NCBI GenBank assembly: GCA_036417435.1
Contig: CM070905.1
Location: 17,957,592 to 18,021,591 of the forward strand
Length of the DNA stretch: 64,000 nucleotides
Direction of reading: 5' to 3'
Origin: Inia geoffrensis
Lineage: Eukaryota > Chordata > Mammalia > Artiodactyla > Iniidae
In this document: in pieces, positions 33,620-44,422 of the stretch
Layout: the number at the start of each line of letters is the position of its first letter
Position numbering within the stretch: position 1 is the first letter of the stretch
The notes under the pieces: generated by a model
Databases searched by the model: none
The model's input: only the letters and a program-made list of their open reading frames with translations
What the model was told of the DNA's origin: nothing
Translations under genes and position numbers: made by a program

Positions 33620-36600
33620 CACTCTTGCCTCTGCCCCCCGACGACCAAGGCAGTGCAGAGTGTGATTATAGGTGATCATGTCCTTCTAATACTTTTCTGT
33701 ATTCTCATGTTGTCTACAATGTGAATTTAATTTAATTTAATAATCTATCATTTCCCTGATTATTTCCCTTAGGATATAATACACATTTACTGTTTAAAAA
33801 AATGGGAAAATACAGAAAAGCACGGAGAAGAAAATAAAATTCATCAGTAGTAACCCCACCGAAAAAAGAGGAAACAACATCACTTCACCTCGGCAGGCTC
33901 TCAGGAGGTTCTGATAGTAAGCAGTTCACAGTCCCCTTTTCAGAGTGAGTAAAATTGTTTATACACGTACTCCTGTGCCTCCTCAGAGGCCAGCCTGAAT
34001 GTACACTGTGCTGGGCACGCCCTGGGGCCACCAGAGGTGATGAGGGCCCAGCCATTGTCCCCAAAGTCCAGGCCGCTCTCGAAGCAGCTGTGCAGGATGG
34101 TGGTACAGGGCCTGGGTCATCCTTTGAGAGCACAGCAAAGACTAAGTCTACAAAGTACACATCAAAAAGTGTGAGAGTTAAATGTTCAAGATGAGATCAT
34201 AAAAGTACGAGAAAGACATTGCTCGAATCAGCCTCTCTTGTCTGACTGTGACATTATAAAGGAGGTTCCCCTTTCAGCATCTGTGACACTTGAGTGTACT
34301 ACTTTTCCTTTCCTCTCTGAAGTTCAGTTTGGTTTTTCTTAGGTTCCTACGAAGCTTGGAAAGTAGGCAGAGATTTGGATTTTCATTATTTTCATATATA
34401 TCCTCAATAAAGCCATTAGGTGAGTTTCTTTAAAAGCTATAACACGATATGAATACTATGATCTCAGTTCTCTGCAAAATAATGTGCAAAATGAAAAAAA
34501 ACTAGGATATTCTTTAAGATTAACATTGATTTTCTTTGAGTGGTGAGATAATATGTATTTTAATTTTCTTTTTTGGGCATTTCTGTCTTTTTGCCATTTT
34601 CTGTTAATAAGTAGGATTTTCATAATCGGGAAAAAATCCAATGCGTGTGATTCGAATAAAATAGAAAAGAAATCTCTCTGGCACAAGACTGTTCTAAACG
34701 GGTAAGCAGCACCTCTTCCTCGGTTCTGTGTTCTGGAGGGGAAAGGTGGGCTGTGGAGCTGTAGAACAGCAGATTCTAGGTCTCCTGGTGCTTGGGGGTC
34801 TTACCTGGGATTTCTAGAGTACATGCTGGCATATTCTTCCTTGACCTCCTCTAAGCTGTTTACATTCCCATCCTCCAGGTTGAAGTATTCTATGAGGGAA
34901 GTTGAAGTCGAGGGTCACACATGATAGTTGGGACTTTGTCCAGTCTCTCCTGCCTTTCTGGCCTGGGTGGACCATGGGTGGTCACTGAGCCCACCCAGGT
35001 TCAGCGTTAGGGAGTCAAGAGCCCAGTTTCCCCTCTCCTTTTAGGTGTGCAGGGAGAGCACTAGAACAGGGGAAGAGTTTCTTGAACTGGACTTTCTCAG
35101 TCAAGACATGGAAAGTATCCCTTTCAGAATTCGGCTTTCACTAGCTCATGAAACCCAAATTCCCGCCAGCCATGTCTCCCAGCCTGAGTGCAAGGAAGGG
35201 AGACAGCTCCTGCCCTTTGCTTTTGAGTTGGACAGGCCCCAGTCCACTTCTCTGGCCTCTCTGACCTGAGGAGGTCAGGCACCCTTCAACAGCACCCAGG
35301 AAGGAGCTCATCATGCTCACACATCCCGCTGACGTCTGTCTGTCCTGCCAGACGCTAAGCTCCCTGAGGACAGGGGCATGGATCTCACCGTACCCCTGGC
35401 CCAGGTGCAGTGCCTGGCACACAGTAGGCTCTCAATAAATATATGTTCACTTGGCTTAACCCAATCTCCTTGTTTTCAATAGGAAAACAAGCCAGCTGTT
35501 CCCTGGGAGGTAGAGGGGCGGCAGGTAGGGACCTCTTACCTTTCAGCTTCAGCAGAGTATCCAAAGTTTGTTCCAGTTCCTGAATATGATTCTTCGCCTT
35601 ATTCAAAACCTGCCACTGAGGACAGAGACAGACAGTGCGGAAAAGCCAGGCTCCCACCACAGAGAAGGTTTTGCGGACACAGGAGCCCCTTTCCCGGCCT
35701 GAGGCCACCCTCCCTCGGGGGGCAAAGCCCCCGTCCTTGACGCTGTCGACGGAAAAGGTAGGAAGTTTGTTCTGATCCACAGAAGGCATGACATTTACTC
35801 TGTATTCTGGAAATGGTTCTCAGAGAAATATCAAAGTATCTGGAAACAATTAAGCTGAGCTCAACAGACAACTAGGGTTGCACACTATTATATACGCTAC
35901 ATGAAGTCGGCGTGGACAGTGATGGCATAGGTGGCCTGATGGTTAGAGCTCCAGGTGGCACGAAGGCCAATTAACTTCTGCTCGCTTGTCCCAGTGTGCG
36001 ACCGGCAGGTTAACATTAAACGTGCTAATACTGTTTGTTTGCTAAATGCGTACACTCTAGTTGATCTAAACACTTATCAAGTGCTCTGTCAACTTGAACT
36101 CTGCATTTCCTATTCTGCAAGAGTAGAATCACAAGCATTTCTGCCCTCCCTCCCTCCGTCCCTCCCTCCCTCCCTCCGTCCCTCCCTCCCTCCCTCCGTC
36201 CCTCCCTCCCTCCGTCCCTCCCTCCCTCCGTCCCTCCGTCCCTCCCTCCCTTCCTTTTGTTCTGTATGTAATATTACTACAGTCAAAATGGTAACCGCAG
36301 GATTATTCAAAACTGAGAAACGCTAAATGTTGTTTATTATGCAGACACCCGATGCCTGTCAGGAGTCCCACACCTTCATCAGGAATGTATGAGGGCAAAG
36401 CTGTGTGCTTAGCCCAGGGACACAGAGTAAACAAGACAGCCCTGCTTTCAGGCCGCTGACATTCTTACAGGGAAGATGAGCATGGAAACAACCACTCAAC
36501 GCACAAAACACACAACAACTGCGTGTAACACGCGCTAGAATTCAGTAAGCACTGCAAAGGGCTGTGGGAACGCACGGCAGCGGGAGGAGGGACCCATTTA

Positions 36601-39600
36601 ACTGGAGGGCTCGATGGAGCCGGGCTTCCGGGCAGCTGAGCTCAGCTGAGCCCCAGAGTACGCATGGACTCTGAAGCGCTGGGGGACGCAGGCCTCGCTC
36701 AGGGAGCTGCGGAAGGAAAGGAGATGGGGAGGCGGTGGGAGAGGATGCCACAGCAGCCAGGGGCCCACAGCCCAGGGGCTGCCATTCTAGACTCCCGCTG
36801 CCCTGGCTGGTGCACAAGAAGACTTGAGGGACCTCAAAGCACAGTGCTCTGAAGACCCAAAAGACAGTGACAGGAGAACACAGTGGACTACAAGACCTCC
36901 TTTAGAGCAGGGGCCACCTGCTGTCTTACACCATCTGCTGCCCCTGTCCCACCCCGGCTTCAGGATTATACCGTTGGGTCAGCAAGGACTCTGTCCCCTC
37001 TTCGGACACGAGGGGCTGACAGGTGGCGTGAACCTCAGGCTTGTTCTCAGGGTGAGGCGAGAACTTTCTAGTCCTCTGGTCCAGGCTGGTCACATGTGTC
37101 TGCACAGCCGGGCCACCCCACGCTCACCTCGCAGTCTCACTACGTCAACTGGACCAGCACAGAGCCAGGTAAGCCAGGTGCAATTCATTGAAATTCTGTT
37201 TCCAGAATGGTTTTGGCAGGCTGATTTTCTTAGGACCTTTGTCTGGGTTGAATTGTGTTCCCCTAAAAAAGATATGTTGAAGTCCTAACCCCCAGACTTG
37301 TGAGTGTGACCTTATTTGGAAATAGGGTCTTTCTAGAGGTAATCAAGTTAAAAAGAGGTCATTAGGGTGGGCCCTAATCCAGTATGACCAGTGTCCTTAT
37401 AAAAAGGGGAAATTTGAATGCAGAGACAGACACACACACAGGGAAGACAATATGAAGACACAGGGAGAAGACGGCCATGTAACTGGAGTGATGGCTCTGT
37501 AAGCCAGGGAACGCCAAGGATTGCCAGCAAATGCCAGAAGCCAGAAGAGGCAAGGAAGTCTTCTCCTCTAGAACTGTCAGAGGGAGCACGGCCCTGTGGA
37601 CACCTTGATTTTCGACTTCTAGAGGCCACAACTCTGAGACAACACCTTTCTGTTGTTTTAAGCCACCTGGTGTGTGGTATTTTGTTTTGGCAGCCACAGA
37701 CAACTAGTAACACCTTGCTACCACGCATACGTGCATCTCACTCTTGTAGAACAAATCCTTTCTCCATGGACATTACAAATGCAAAATTCAGGGTTGTTCC
37801 TCCAGCACGAAAGAGAAAGAAGGAGAGGACAGAAAACATCTGATTTCCAGACTGCCCTCTGGCTGTGCCATTCCAGGCAAACTGTCTAACTTTCTGGAGC
37901 CTCACTTTCCTAAGTGATACTCCTAAGTGATACTAACATTCTAAACCACATATGACCATGCTATGTTTTTCACGCTACTATATTGCTGAACTCCACAGCA
38001 GGCCTCAGGAAGCCATGACTGTTGTCCCTGTTTAACAGGTGTGTTAACTGAAGCTTAGCGAGTAACCAGCCTCACGTGGACCGAGGCCAGTTAACATCCA
38101 GGCTCTCAACCACCGCGTCGTGAGGTGTGAGTTTTAGGGGCTGCAAAGGGTTTTCCCCTAGATTCACTTCCACTCCTCACTGCCAGCCCTGAGCACCTGT
38201 TCTTTCTTCAGCTGTGCTGCAGTCTGTGCACACTTCTTCACTGGCCAATGACAGGGACTTTGGGGTTTTCGTCACCCAGGGGACACAGAGCAGAGCTGTG
38301 CTGGACAAGCTCTTTGCTGAGAGGCCCAGATGTGGACTCTCTCTCCCCACCCTCACCTGAGTCCTGAGCCCCTGGGCCTGGCTCAGCCAGGTAGTAGCCC
38401 TCCCCATACCTCTCCCGCTACAACCCAGAGCCCTCCAGAGGAGCACGTGGGACCTCTGTTGATATTCTTCCAGCCCCAGCTGGAGCCCTGCACAAGGGCG
38501 CTCTGGGCGCCTTCCTGTAATTTCCACAGAGGCCCTGGCCCTGTGCCCACTGAGGGACTCTTCTGTGTGCCTGCCCTCATCAAGGCTCCGGTGCCAGCTC
38601 CGGAGGCAGGATGCTCCCACCCGTCAAATGGTCCCTCTCCACAAGTGCAGCTCTGCTGAAAGCACCAGCCCAGAGGGAAACCCGTGGTCTGGAAGCAGTT
38701 GCAGGGCATCGGGCTGGTCCAGAGAGATGGACGGGGAAAGAAGGCGAGGTCTGGAGCCCGAAACCAGGCCTCCTCCTGGACCTGCCACCAACCAGCTGAT
38801 AGGTCCTGTCTGGACTCCAGTTCCCTCCTCTTTTAAAAGGGGGTGGGGGGACTTGAGGCTGTCGGGGACCTCTCCCCTGTCAGAGACCTCCTAAATGCTT
38901 CCTGCAGTGATACCCACTCCATTCTCCCACCACCACCCAAACCCACCCGAACCTTCTGTGCTCCACCAGAGGCACTGATCAGCAATGAAAAAGCTGCATA
39001 AGGAGAAAGGCAAAATTAAGATCAGGAAAAGATAAATGCCTACCTGGAGAGCCCTGTCGCCTAGGGAGAGACCTGGTTGATGCATGAAAACTGAGAGGCA
39101 CACATGGGCATGTACTGGGGGGTGTGCTTTGGGGTATGTGTGTGTGCTTGGGCTGAGGACATAGGGTCTGGTCAGCTGCTAGAGGCTCACCACTGCCCGT
39201 GAGAGGGATGGGCATTGCAGTCACTGGCTCACCGGGCCTCTCGGGCCGTCACTTCCCCTCCACTTCCCCTCCAAGGCCAGACTTGTCTGCAGCGGGTAGG
39301 TAAGGCCCGGCTCTCAGGCTTTACCCACATGCAGCAGCAGACAGAGTGCCATGAGGGGTCTGCAGCTGACCGCTGACCCACGCAGGCCACAGCCCTCGGG
39401 AGCGGGAGCTCCAGGCCAGTCCCCATCTCGGCTCCACAGTCCCTCCATGCGTGGGACCTTTTCCTCCCTACCCTAAGGTCCCTGTACCTTTGAGGCTGTG
39501 AGATCAGAGTGGGAGTAAACGGTCTTCTTGATGCTGTTGAAGAGCCCTGCCAGGGTGGCTCGGTGGCGGGCCTGGGACAAGCGTCTGCGGGCCACCCGCG

Positions 39601-39679
39601 GCTCGACCTTCTGCAGCTGTGCCAGGAGCCAGGGCGTTGCTCTGCCGCTGGGGTTGTTGTCTTCTCCAGAGGTCTCCAT
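21388..39679 (-). CDS. STRA8: STRA8, stimulated by retinoic acid 8 (meiosis initiator), canonical start
   Basis: In transcription order, exons are 39679-39488, 35615-35540, 34889-34805, 32037-31828, 31003-30718, 26252-26179, 24512-24401 and 21462-21388. They join in phase into 369 codons plus TGA. Visible parts are METSGEDNNPSG at the N-terminus, a basic-helix-loop-helix-like region (RRRLSQARHRATLAGLFNSI to QVLNKAKNHIQELEQTL, about residues 30-89), an acidic Glu/Asp run from the fourth exon, and a conserved C-terminal half (YLNFYKQTMDLL, ILFEDAFDVASFLDKSE, CTETFDDEDL). STRA8 is induced by retinoic acid and with MEIOSIN activates meiotic genes in germ cells. Mouse STRA8 is about 393 residues and human about 330, and the acidic exon accounts for most of that difference. 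No inactivating lesion was seen. Confidence 0.95.
21463..24400. other. Last STRA8 intron
   Basis: Apart from the LTR at 22,800-23,235 and an 'agattcctggggc'-type MER5-like piece near 23,380-23,480, it contains no recognised element. Short open frames on both strands have no family resemblance and no splice context. Confidence 0.6.
22800..23235 (+). repeat. MaLR/ERVL-type solo LTR (old)
   Basis: 'gctggtgtccttacaagatgagagg', 'ttgctgggagccaccaggagctagg' and 'ttctgttgttttatgccacc' mark an old retroviral-like LTR. A closely related copy is at 37,240-37,705, giving a second example for comparison. No internal region is attached. Confidence 0.65.
24401..24512 (-). CDS. STRA8: STRA8 exon: QNPEEKFQLYLQIV...
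   Basis: The acceptor 'ctttctgctgtcag' and donor 'AAACAG|gtagga' enclose 112 bases. It encodes VCNPQNPEEKFQLYLQIVNF, then FKGLCCVNTQFKQ, closely matching the family. Confidence 0.95.
26179..26252 (-). CDS. STRA8: STRA8 exon: ILFEDAFDVASFLDK...
   Basis: The acceptor is 'cttttcag' and the donor 'CTCCAG|gtgaag'. The 74 bases encode ILFEDAFDVASFLDKSEAPS and TSSS, leaving in phase 2, which matches the next exon's leading T. Confidence 0.95.
27440..27613 (-). repeat. SINE (short tRNA-derived, minus strand)
   Basis: 'gatgtggatcatttttaaagtctttattgaatttgttaca' runs into 'accactggactgccagggaagttcc'. The same composite SINE, in the same orientation, occurs at 63,101-63,280. Confidence 0.85.
28868..29326 (-). 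repeat. Nested SINEs: older SINE split by younger GC-rich SINE
   Basis: The outer minus-strand SINE begins with poly-T at 28,868 and ends 'ggaccaccagggaagcccc' near 29,326. A cetacean-type SINE fills 28,936-29,215, flanked by a duplication of 'tgggatcttt' at 28,926-28,935 and 29,216-29,225. The inner copy has a small tandem duplication of 'ccggggcacgaac'. Confidence 0.88.
30718..31003 (-). CDS. STRA8: STRA8 exon: YLNFYKQTMDLL...STPEE
   Basis: The acceptor 'ctttctgttgcag' and donor 'GAGGAG|gtgagc' enclose 286 bases. It encodes YLNFYKQTMDLLTENGI, PIMSAAISHLWQTLSEE, AWAQKHSG and KDSGVESQGASCSLVSTPEE. This is the longest and best-conserved exon. Confidence 0.96.
31828..32037 (-). CDS. STRA8: STRA8 acidic (poly-Glu/Asp) exon
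   Basis: The acceptor 'ccatttcctccccag' and donor 'GAACG|gtgtga' enclose 210 bases. After CPIEAVGKEV comes about 28 residues that are mostly Glu and Asp with a few Ala/Lys, then LLPDLLEFER leading into the YLNFYKQ exon. Mouse STRA8 has an equivalent, longer acidic stretch; the human protein I recall lacks it. The sense strand is a purine-rich repeat of GAG/GAA/GAC codons, likely prone to length change. Confidence 0.92.
32085..33200 (+). mobile_element. Degenerate L1 ORF2 fragment, plus strand
   Basis: 'gaaaagcattcgcaaaattcaacatccattcatgatgaaa', 'ggaataagacaaggatgtcc' and 'agtataca...accaatagtatttctag' are L1 reverse-transcriptase-region sequence in the plus sense. It is full of stops. It lies only about 50 bases upstream (in transcription) of the acidic STRA8 exon. 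Confidence 0.8.
33577..33618. repeat. (CA)n microsatellite
   Basis: An uninterrupted CA run of about 20 units lies in the STRA8 intron between 34,805 and 32,037. It is a likely polymorphic marker. Confidence 0.95.
34805..34889 (-). CDS. STRA8: STRA8 exon: YFNLEDGNVNSLEEV...
   Basis: The acceptor 'ccctcatag' and donor 'ATCCCAG|gtaaga' enclose 85 bases. It encodes EYFNLEDGNVNSLEEVKEEY then ASMYSRNP, matching the segment that follows the helix-loop-helix in mouse and human. Confidence 0.94.
35335..35455 (+). repeat. L2 3' end fragment
   Basis: 'gacgctaagctccctgaggacaggggcatgg' with 'gcctggcacacagtaggctctcaataaatatatg' is the conserved L2 3' end. A similar fragment is at 58,545-58,650. Confidence 0.75.
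35540..35615 (-). CDS. STRA8: STRA8 exon: WQVLNKAKNHIQELE...
   Basis: The acceptor 'tctgtcctcag' and donor 'CTGAAAG|gtaaga' enclose 76 bases. It encodes WQVLNKAKNHIQELEQTLDT and LLKLK, the second helix of the bHLH-like domain. Confidence 0.95.
36142..36257. repeat. C-rich (CCCTCCCTCCGT)n repeat, G-quadruplex-prone on sense strand
   Basis: About 115 bases of CCCT and CCGT tetranucleotides alternate in 12-, 16- and 8-base super-units. The STRA8 sense (minus) strand is therefore GGGAGGGAGGGACGG repeated many times. It lies in the intron between 39,488 and 35,615. Confidence 0.95.
37240..37705 (+). repeat. MaLR/ERVL-type solo LTR (old)
   Basis: 'gttgaattgtgttcccctaaaaaagatatgttgaagtcc' opens and 'ttctgttgttttaagccacc ... 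cagacaactagtaac' closes an LTR of about 465 bases. It is related to 22,800-23,235 and sits in a STRA8 intron with no internal retroviral sequence. Confidence 0.7.
37985..38115 (+). repeat. MIR fragment
   Basis: 'ggtgtgttaactgaagcttagcgagtaaccagcc' followed by 'taacatccaggctctcaaccacc' fits diverged MIR sequence. Confidence 0.5.
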
Positions 39680-39685
39680 GAGAAG
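39488..39685 (-). CDS. STRA8: STRA8 exon with canonical start codon
   Basis: The acceptor on the minus strand is 'tggtacgttgcag' and the exon begins CTTCTC before ATG at 39679. The donor is 'TCAAAG|gtacag'. 64 codons from METSGED to SHSDLTASK include the basic region. The six bases upstream of ATG would read Leu-Leu if the exon at 45,881 is spliced on in frame. Confidence 0.94.
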
Positions 39686-42600
39686 CTGCAACGTACCAGG
39701 CTTTGTTTGGCCCTAAATAATAAAGATACGACATTAAAGAAAAAGGAAAGTGGATTGAAGCAGAAAGAAAGGGAAACAACTCCCAAGTAAAAGGTCCCAA
39801 ACCAATGAGTCTAATCGATGACAGATACACAATAAATAACGGATGATACAAAATCTGTTATTGAAGCTCGACTCCTAAAACACAAGGTGCTCATATCTGA
39901 CTTACAGTTGAAGGGCACAGCTGCTTTACACCAGGAAGTTTCCAGGACCTTGCAGGTACTCACCAGGCACTTGTTAATTGACCACAGTGGCCAAGGAGAG
40001 CCAGCCGTACCCTGAGATCGCATTCTTTACAGTCTGTCAGAGGTGGAACAAGTATGTGTCCCACCCTTTGAGGTCTTTCCTACTGTGAGAAGGCACCCCT
40101 CTTTGAGTTGGGAAGTAGTCACACAGGTGTATGTAGTCTATGAAAAAAATCCATCAAGGCGTATTCTTTAGATTCGTGAACTTTTCCGCATGTATACTAT
40201 ACCTAGAAAAGAAGCGAACGCGCTCTTCTCCGTGTGAAAGCAAAAAGGTACGTGACGGCACAGAAGTGGAAGCTGGTTTGCCTTGAACTGCTTCCAGTGG
40301 GTGCTGAAAATGATCATTATGTTGTCCTCGGTCACATCTAACTTTACAAATCAGGAGCCCTTCTCTAAGAGAGGCGGTTCTAAGGCTGATAATGTGACAA
40401 TTTTAATAAAAGATTGAGCCATGGATGGCTCTGCCAGCAATTTGAACAGGGGGCTGCATTGTCATCACCTCTATACTCGCAGGAGGTACTCAGCACTGGG
40501 GTTTGAGTGAATTAGGATGGGAGTTCTCCGCGGGGTCCACTCTCCCCTGAGCACAGTTCTGCTGGGCAGAGACAATGCATGACCTGGGTCGGTTTTGATG
40601 TATGTCAGCCACCCGGCGGAACCGATGAAAATACACACGCCCAGGCCCTGCCTCAGAAACACTGGATCTGCATTTCCTGGGGTGGCCCAGGCGATTGTGT
40701 AGGTGACATGCTGCGCGGATGATTCTGATGCTTTCCTGGTTGAGCCACCACTGGGGCACAGACAAGCAGCCCCTCTCTCAAAGCACCTCAGCTGACAGCA
40801 GCTGGGAGCAAAATCTCCTTCGAAGAGGGAATATCAGGGAAGGAGGTGGGAGAAAGCTTTCTCACTAAGTTCTAGGGGGAGAACTGGCCACAGAGACCAC
40901 GAACCCAACGAAGTAATGTGGGATTTTAAAACATGTTTTAGGTCAGACAGCAAGTCTCCTGTCACCAATGTGGTCTTCACTAGGGTGTCCACTTTCCCTC
41001 GGTTTGCTTCTCAGAACAGTGGTGGGAAGATGGTAAGTAGGTGCCATTTTTGTTGCCTGCGCTGGTCCCTTTCAGCTCCTGTAACATTCATTCCCAGGAG
41101 TTATGCCATCGGTGTGGGGAGGACAGCCACAGAATCACAAAGGCCCATCCAGCCCGAGGGCTAGGTTACATCAGAGGCCACACTTTTATAGTCTCCAATT
41201 TCCAGACATCAACAAATCTTTAATAGGGAGCAAAGTAAAACAGTAAAGGTTTTGAACTACCTACAGAAAAACAAGAAACTTTTGAACCAAAGAACATAAG
41301 TCTTCTTTACCTGTTTAAATCAAAGAGAAATGCATGTGCCTGGACACCAGGGAATTTAGGTCGACAAATGGAGGAAAAAATACCAGGATCCTCCCAGCAT
41401 CTCAAATTCTCTAGTAGTCTAGGAACATGAATACCAAAGGCCTTTGGGCTTGTGGGGAGTCTGGAGCTCTCCCAGTGCCCATGCTGATAATTTGGGTTTC
41501 CTCCCAGGCTTCTATCCAAAAACATTCCTCAGGAAATATCTGGATGGCTATGGGGACTGTTGAGTCACTGAATAAGGGTGCAGCCCTCTGCCTCTCCCTT
41601 AGCCGGCAGACACTCCCGTTACTTGCTGCCTCTGAGCGCAGCCTTCTCTGCCTGCTGCTGGGGTGAGGATGGCACCAGAGCATCTGCCCAGCTTCCGGGA
41701 GCTGTGGCCTCCATCCCAGCCTGCCTGCCTCGGGCGCCCCAGGTCAGGAGCTGGGAGATGGGAACACCGCAGTAAAAGATGGGAGATGATCCTTCCACTC
41801 TGCTTTCAGTGGGGAATCAAGCCAAGGATCTAATCAAGATGTTAACCTTCATTAGACCTTGTGCAACTTTAAATATCCTATTCCTAGATGCTCCATCGTG
41901 CTCTCCACTAGGGATGATTTGCTATGATCCCCCAAAGCCATTCTTTCCCAGTTATCTTTATTGACTTGCACTGTGGACCCAGCAGGAGCTTAGGTGGATA
42001 TTTTTCAGACAGAGCCTCTTGTTGCAATAATACAGTTGGATCTGTCCCATCCGCATCTGTGATCTGTGTGAAGGGGTGCTCACCCAGGACAAGTACCACA
42101 GAAGTCATGTTCTTGGATGCGGGAGGGGAGGGCAGGACCCTCTTCCGCCTTCTTGCAAGCTTGGCTCTTTTGCTAGGAATGGGGGAATTAACGGTAAAAA
42201 TGAGATCAATAAGTGATCTTTTATTTAAAAACAGAACAAAACAAAAACAAACCTTTTCTCCTAAAGGTCCTACGCAGATACAAAGTGTGTTAAGGAAACT
42301 GCCCCCAGCAGTAGACGTTACTGCCCTGCCCACCAACCCCTATTCTGTGGCCCATTCTCTTTCCTCCTACCGAGAATGCCTCCCTGCCCCCAGTTTCTAC
42401 CCCTCTAGAGTCAGCTTGTCCTTCAGTTCCCGGTTTAAGTCCCAATTTCTCTGAGAAGTTTTTCAGCCCCAGTCCACACAGATTTCTCATTTCAATCTTG
42501 TTTTGCCAACAAATCGGTACGATCCTTCATCAGGATCCATGTACCCAGCACAGGATAGCATTAAGAGAAAACCTTGGGGGCAGGAAATAATAGCGAGTTC

Positions 42601-44043
42601 AACCCTGACCCAAAAGACCTCTCTGGATCCTAACCATTTACAATCTCATGAATTCAGCTCTTGACAAGGTTCACAGTGAGAAGCACATATTTGAGAAGCT
42701 GAAAAAGAAAACGCCTTTGAAGGTGATCCTGGCCCACTGCCATGTGAGACAGGTGGGGAGGGGCAAGAACCTGGGTATCCTATTCTGGCTCAGGAAACGG
42801 GGCATGTTTGGAGGGGGAGTGTGAATGTCCGGGCATCTGAAAGGTGTAAGAATCGGGGGAACTCAGTACGGGGATAGTAGGTGGAAGGAAGCTAGTCCTA
42901 CAAATCCACGGTGGGTAGGATGATGCAGGGATGGTCCCAGAGTTGGTACCCGGCCAATGAGATGAACCAGTGTGGGAAAAGGCAGGATGGATTATAGACT
43001 GGCTCAAGACCTGGGTTGTAACTCTTTGTTAACCAGCAATGTGACTTTTCATGAGCCAAGAAACCTGAAATCTTAATTTCGTTATCTGGATAAAGGAGGT
43101 GAAAAAGTCCTTAACTAGATTATAGTTTAAACTTTCCACCCCCGAAGGTCATTGTCACAGTTCTGTGACTATCCGGGACAAGGGCAAGTAGCACAAGCCG
43201 CTCATTTTCCAACAGAAGTGGAGGAAGGAGCGTACAACAGCATGGGAAGCTGCATGGGAAGGGATTCTGGGGACTGCAGCTCCATATACAAAAGTTTACT
43301 GGGCACTTTGTGCAAAGCCCAATCATCCTGAGGGAAACTGGGGCCAAAAATAATATTAGGCATTTCAGAATGGCCATAACTCTGATACCTTTTCCTTTCT
43401 AAAAACTTTTTACTGTGCTCAATTCTGTTCATTAGATCAGCCTGCTAAGCGTAACCTTCAGTCTCACAAAGTTAGAAGACAACCTCATTGATGCATTCTT
43501 CTAAAAAGGCATTTTGTGAAGGTTCATACTATCATGCCATAATTTTAATCACCTCTCATGTATAAAGCAAAGTATACTTTCACTACCAAAGACTTTCCAA
43601 TTAAAACACCACTTAGTACCCATTTAGGGCTGACATTTTTAAAAACTCCCTTAGGCTGAACTTTCAAAAACTATGACTTCACCCTCTCCAAGGTTCAGAG
43701 TAACTTTCAATCATTTTTAAGCATCAGTCTGCAAAACATATGATTGTGATCCAGTCTCATTAGCAAACCCTAAGCAAACGCATACAAGATACTGGATAAT
43801 GTTTTGCAACCCACCAGCAGCTTCCTTTGGTTCCCTATGCTTATCAGATCATGTAAAAAAAAAATCCAAAATCAGTCTCAGAAATATGTAGGGTGTCAAG
43901 GTGACATGTACAAACGCTCCTATTAAAGTCTGGATCCAGACCTAAATGTTCACCTGTTTGGATCCAGGGGCTTGAATCAATTGCATGTACATAAACACCC
44001 ACAGGGACAAGTGCACCTTTATGGAGGAGCCAGCCGGCCGGCG

Positions 44044-44057
44044 AGGTGAGAAGGTCA
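44044..44057 (+). promoter_or_regulatory. DR2 retinoic acid response element candidate 1
   Basis: AGGTGA-ga-AGGTCA is a direct repeat of nuclear-receptor half-sites with a 2-base spacer. A near-identical copy lies inverted at 44,409-44,422. Its location in the STRA8 5' region fits the gene's known retinoic-acid control. Confidence 0.65.
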
Positions 44058-44265
44058 GCCCCTACCCTCCACAGCGTTGAGTCGACTCTCACCCTCGGAG
44101 GCAGATGGGCACCCAGGCACACGATGTCCCCACTCCCGGAACACGCGGGCCTCCAGAAGGCTTGACAGCGGTGGCAGCGGTCACCGACCTCGCGTACCAA
44201 CCAGAGTGGTGACCGTGTCTCCACCCGGGCCAGACAGACCCAGCACCTCGGCACAGGTGCAGGGG

Positions 44266-44408
44266 CCAATCACAGTGTGTCTCCGGGCTCACAGCCAATG
44301 GGGACGCGCGGTGGCCAGCCAATGAGGGTGCAGGCAGTGGAAGAAACAATGTAACATTTTGTCTGAAGGCGATGCAAGAAGGCGGGGAGAGAGGGGGCGG
44401 GGCGGGGC
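44266..44408. promoter_or_regulatory. Promoter-like block: three CCAAT boxes and GC box
   Basis: CCAAT motifs at 44,266-44,270, 44,295-44,299 and 44,319-44,323 are spaced 29 and 24 bases apart, a typical NF-Y cluster. A GC box (gggggcggggcggggc) is at about 44,393-44,408. The block is CpG-richer than its surroundings. It may be an alternative STRA8 promoter read leftward. No transcription start or exon was fixed; a possible donor (CGAGG|gtgaga, minus strand) is at 44,093. Confidence 0.5.
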
Positions 44409-44422
44409 TGAACTTCTCACCT
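44409..44422 (-). promoter_or_regulatory. DR2 retinoic acid response element candidate 2
   Basis: On the minus strand it reads AGGTGA-ga-AGTTCA; AGTTCA is a consensus half-site. The flank (…AGCCCC) is shared with candidate 1, so 19 bases match with one difference. It overlaps the edge of a GC-rich Sp1-type block. Confidence 0.65.

Noticed and set aside
33577..33648. Short minus-strand frame with repeated Cys-Val
   Set aside because: It is a reading of the CA microsatellite.
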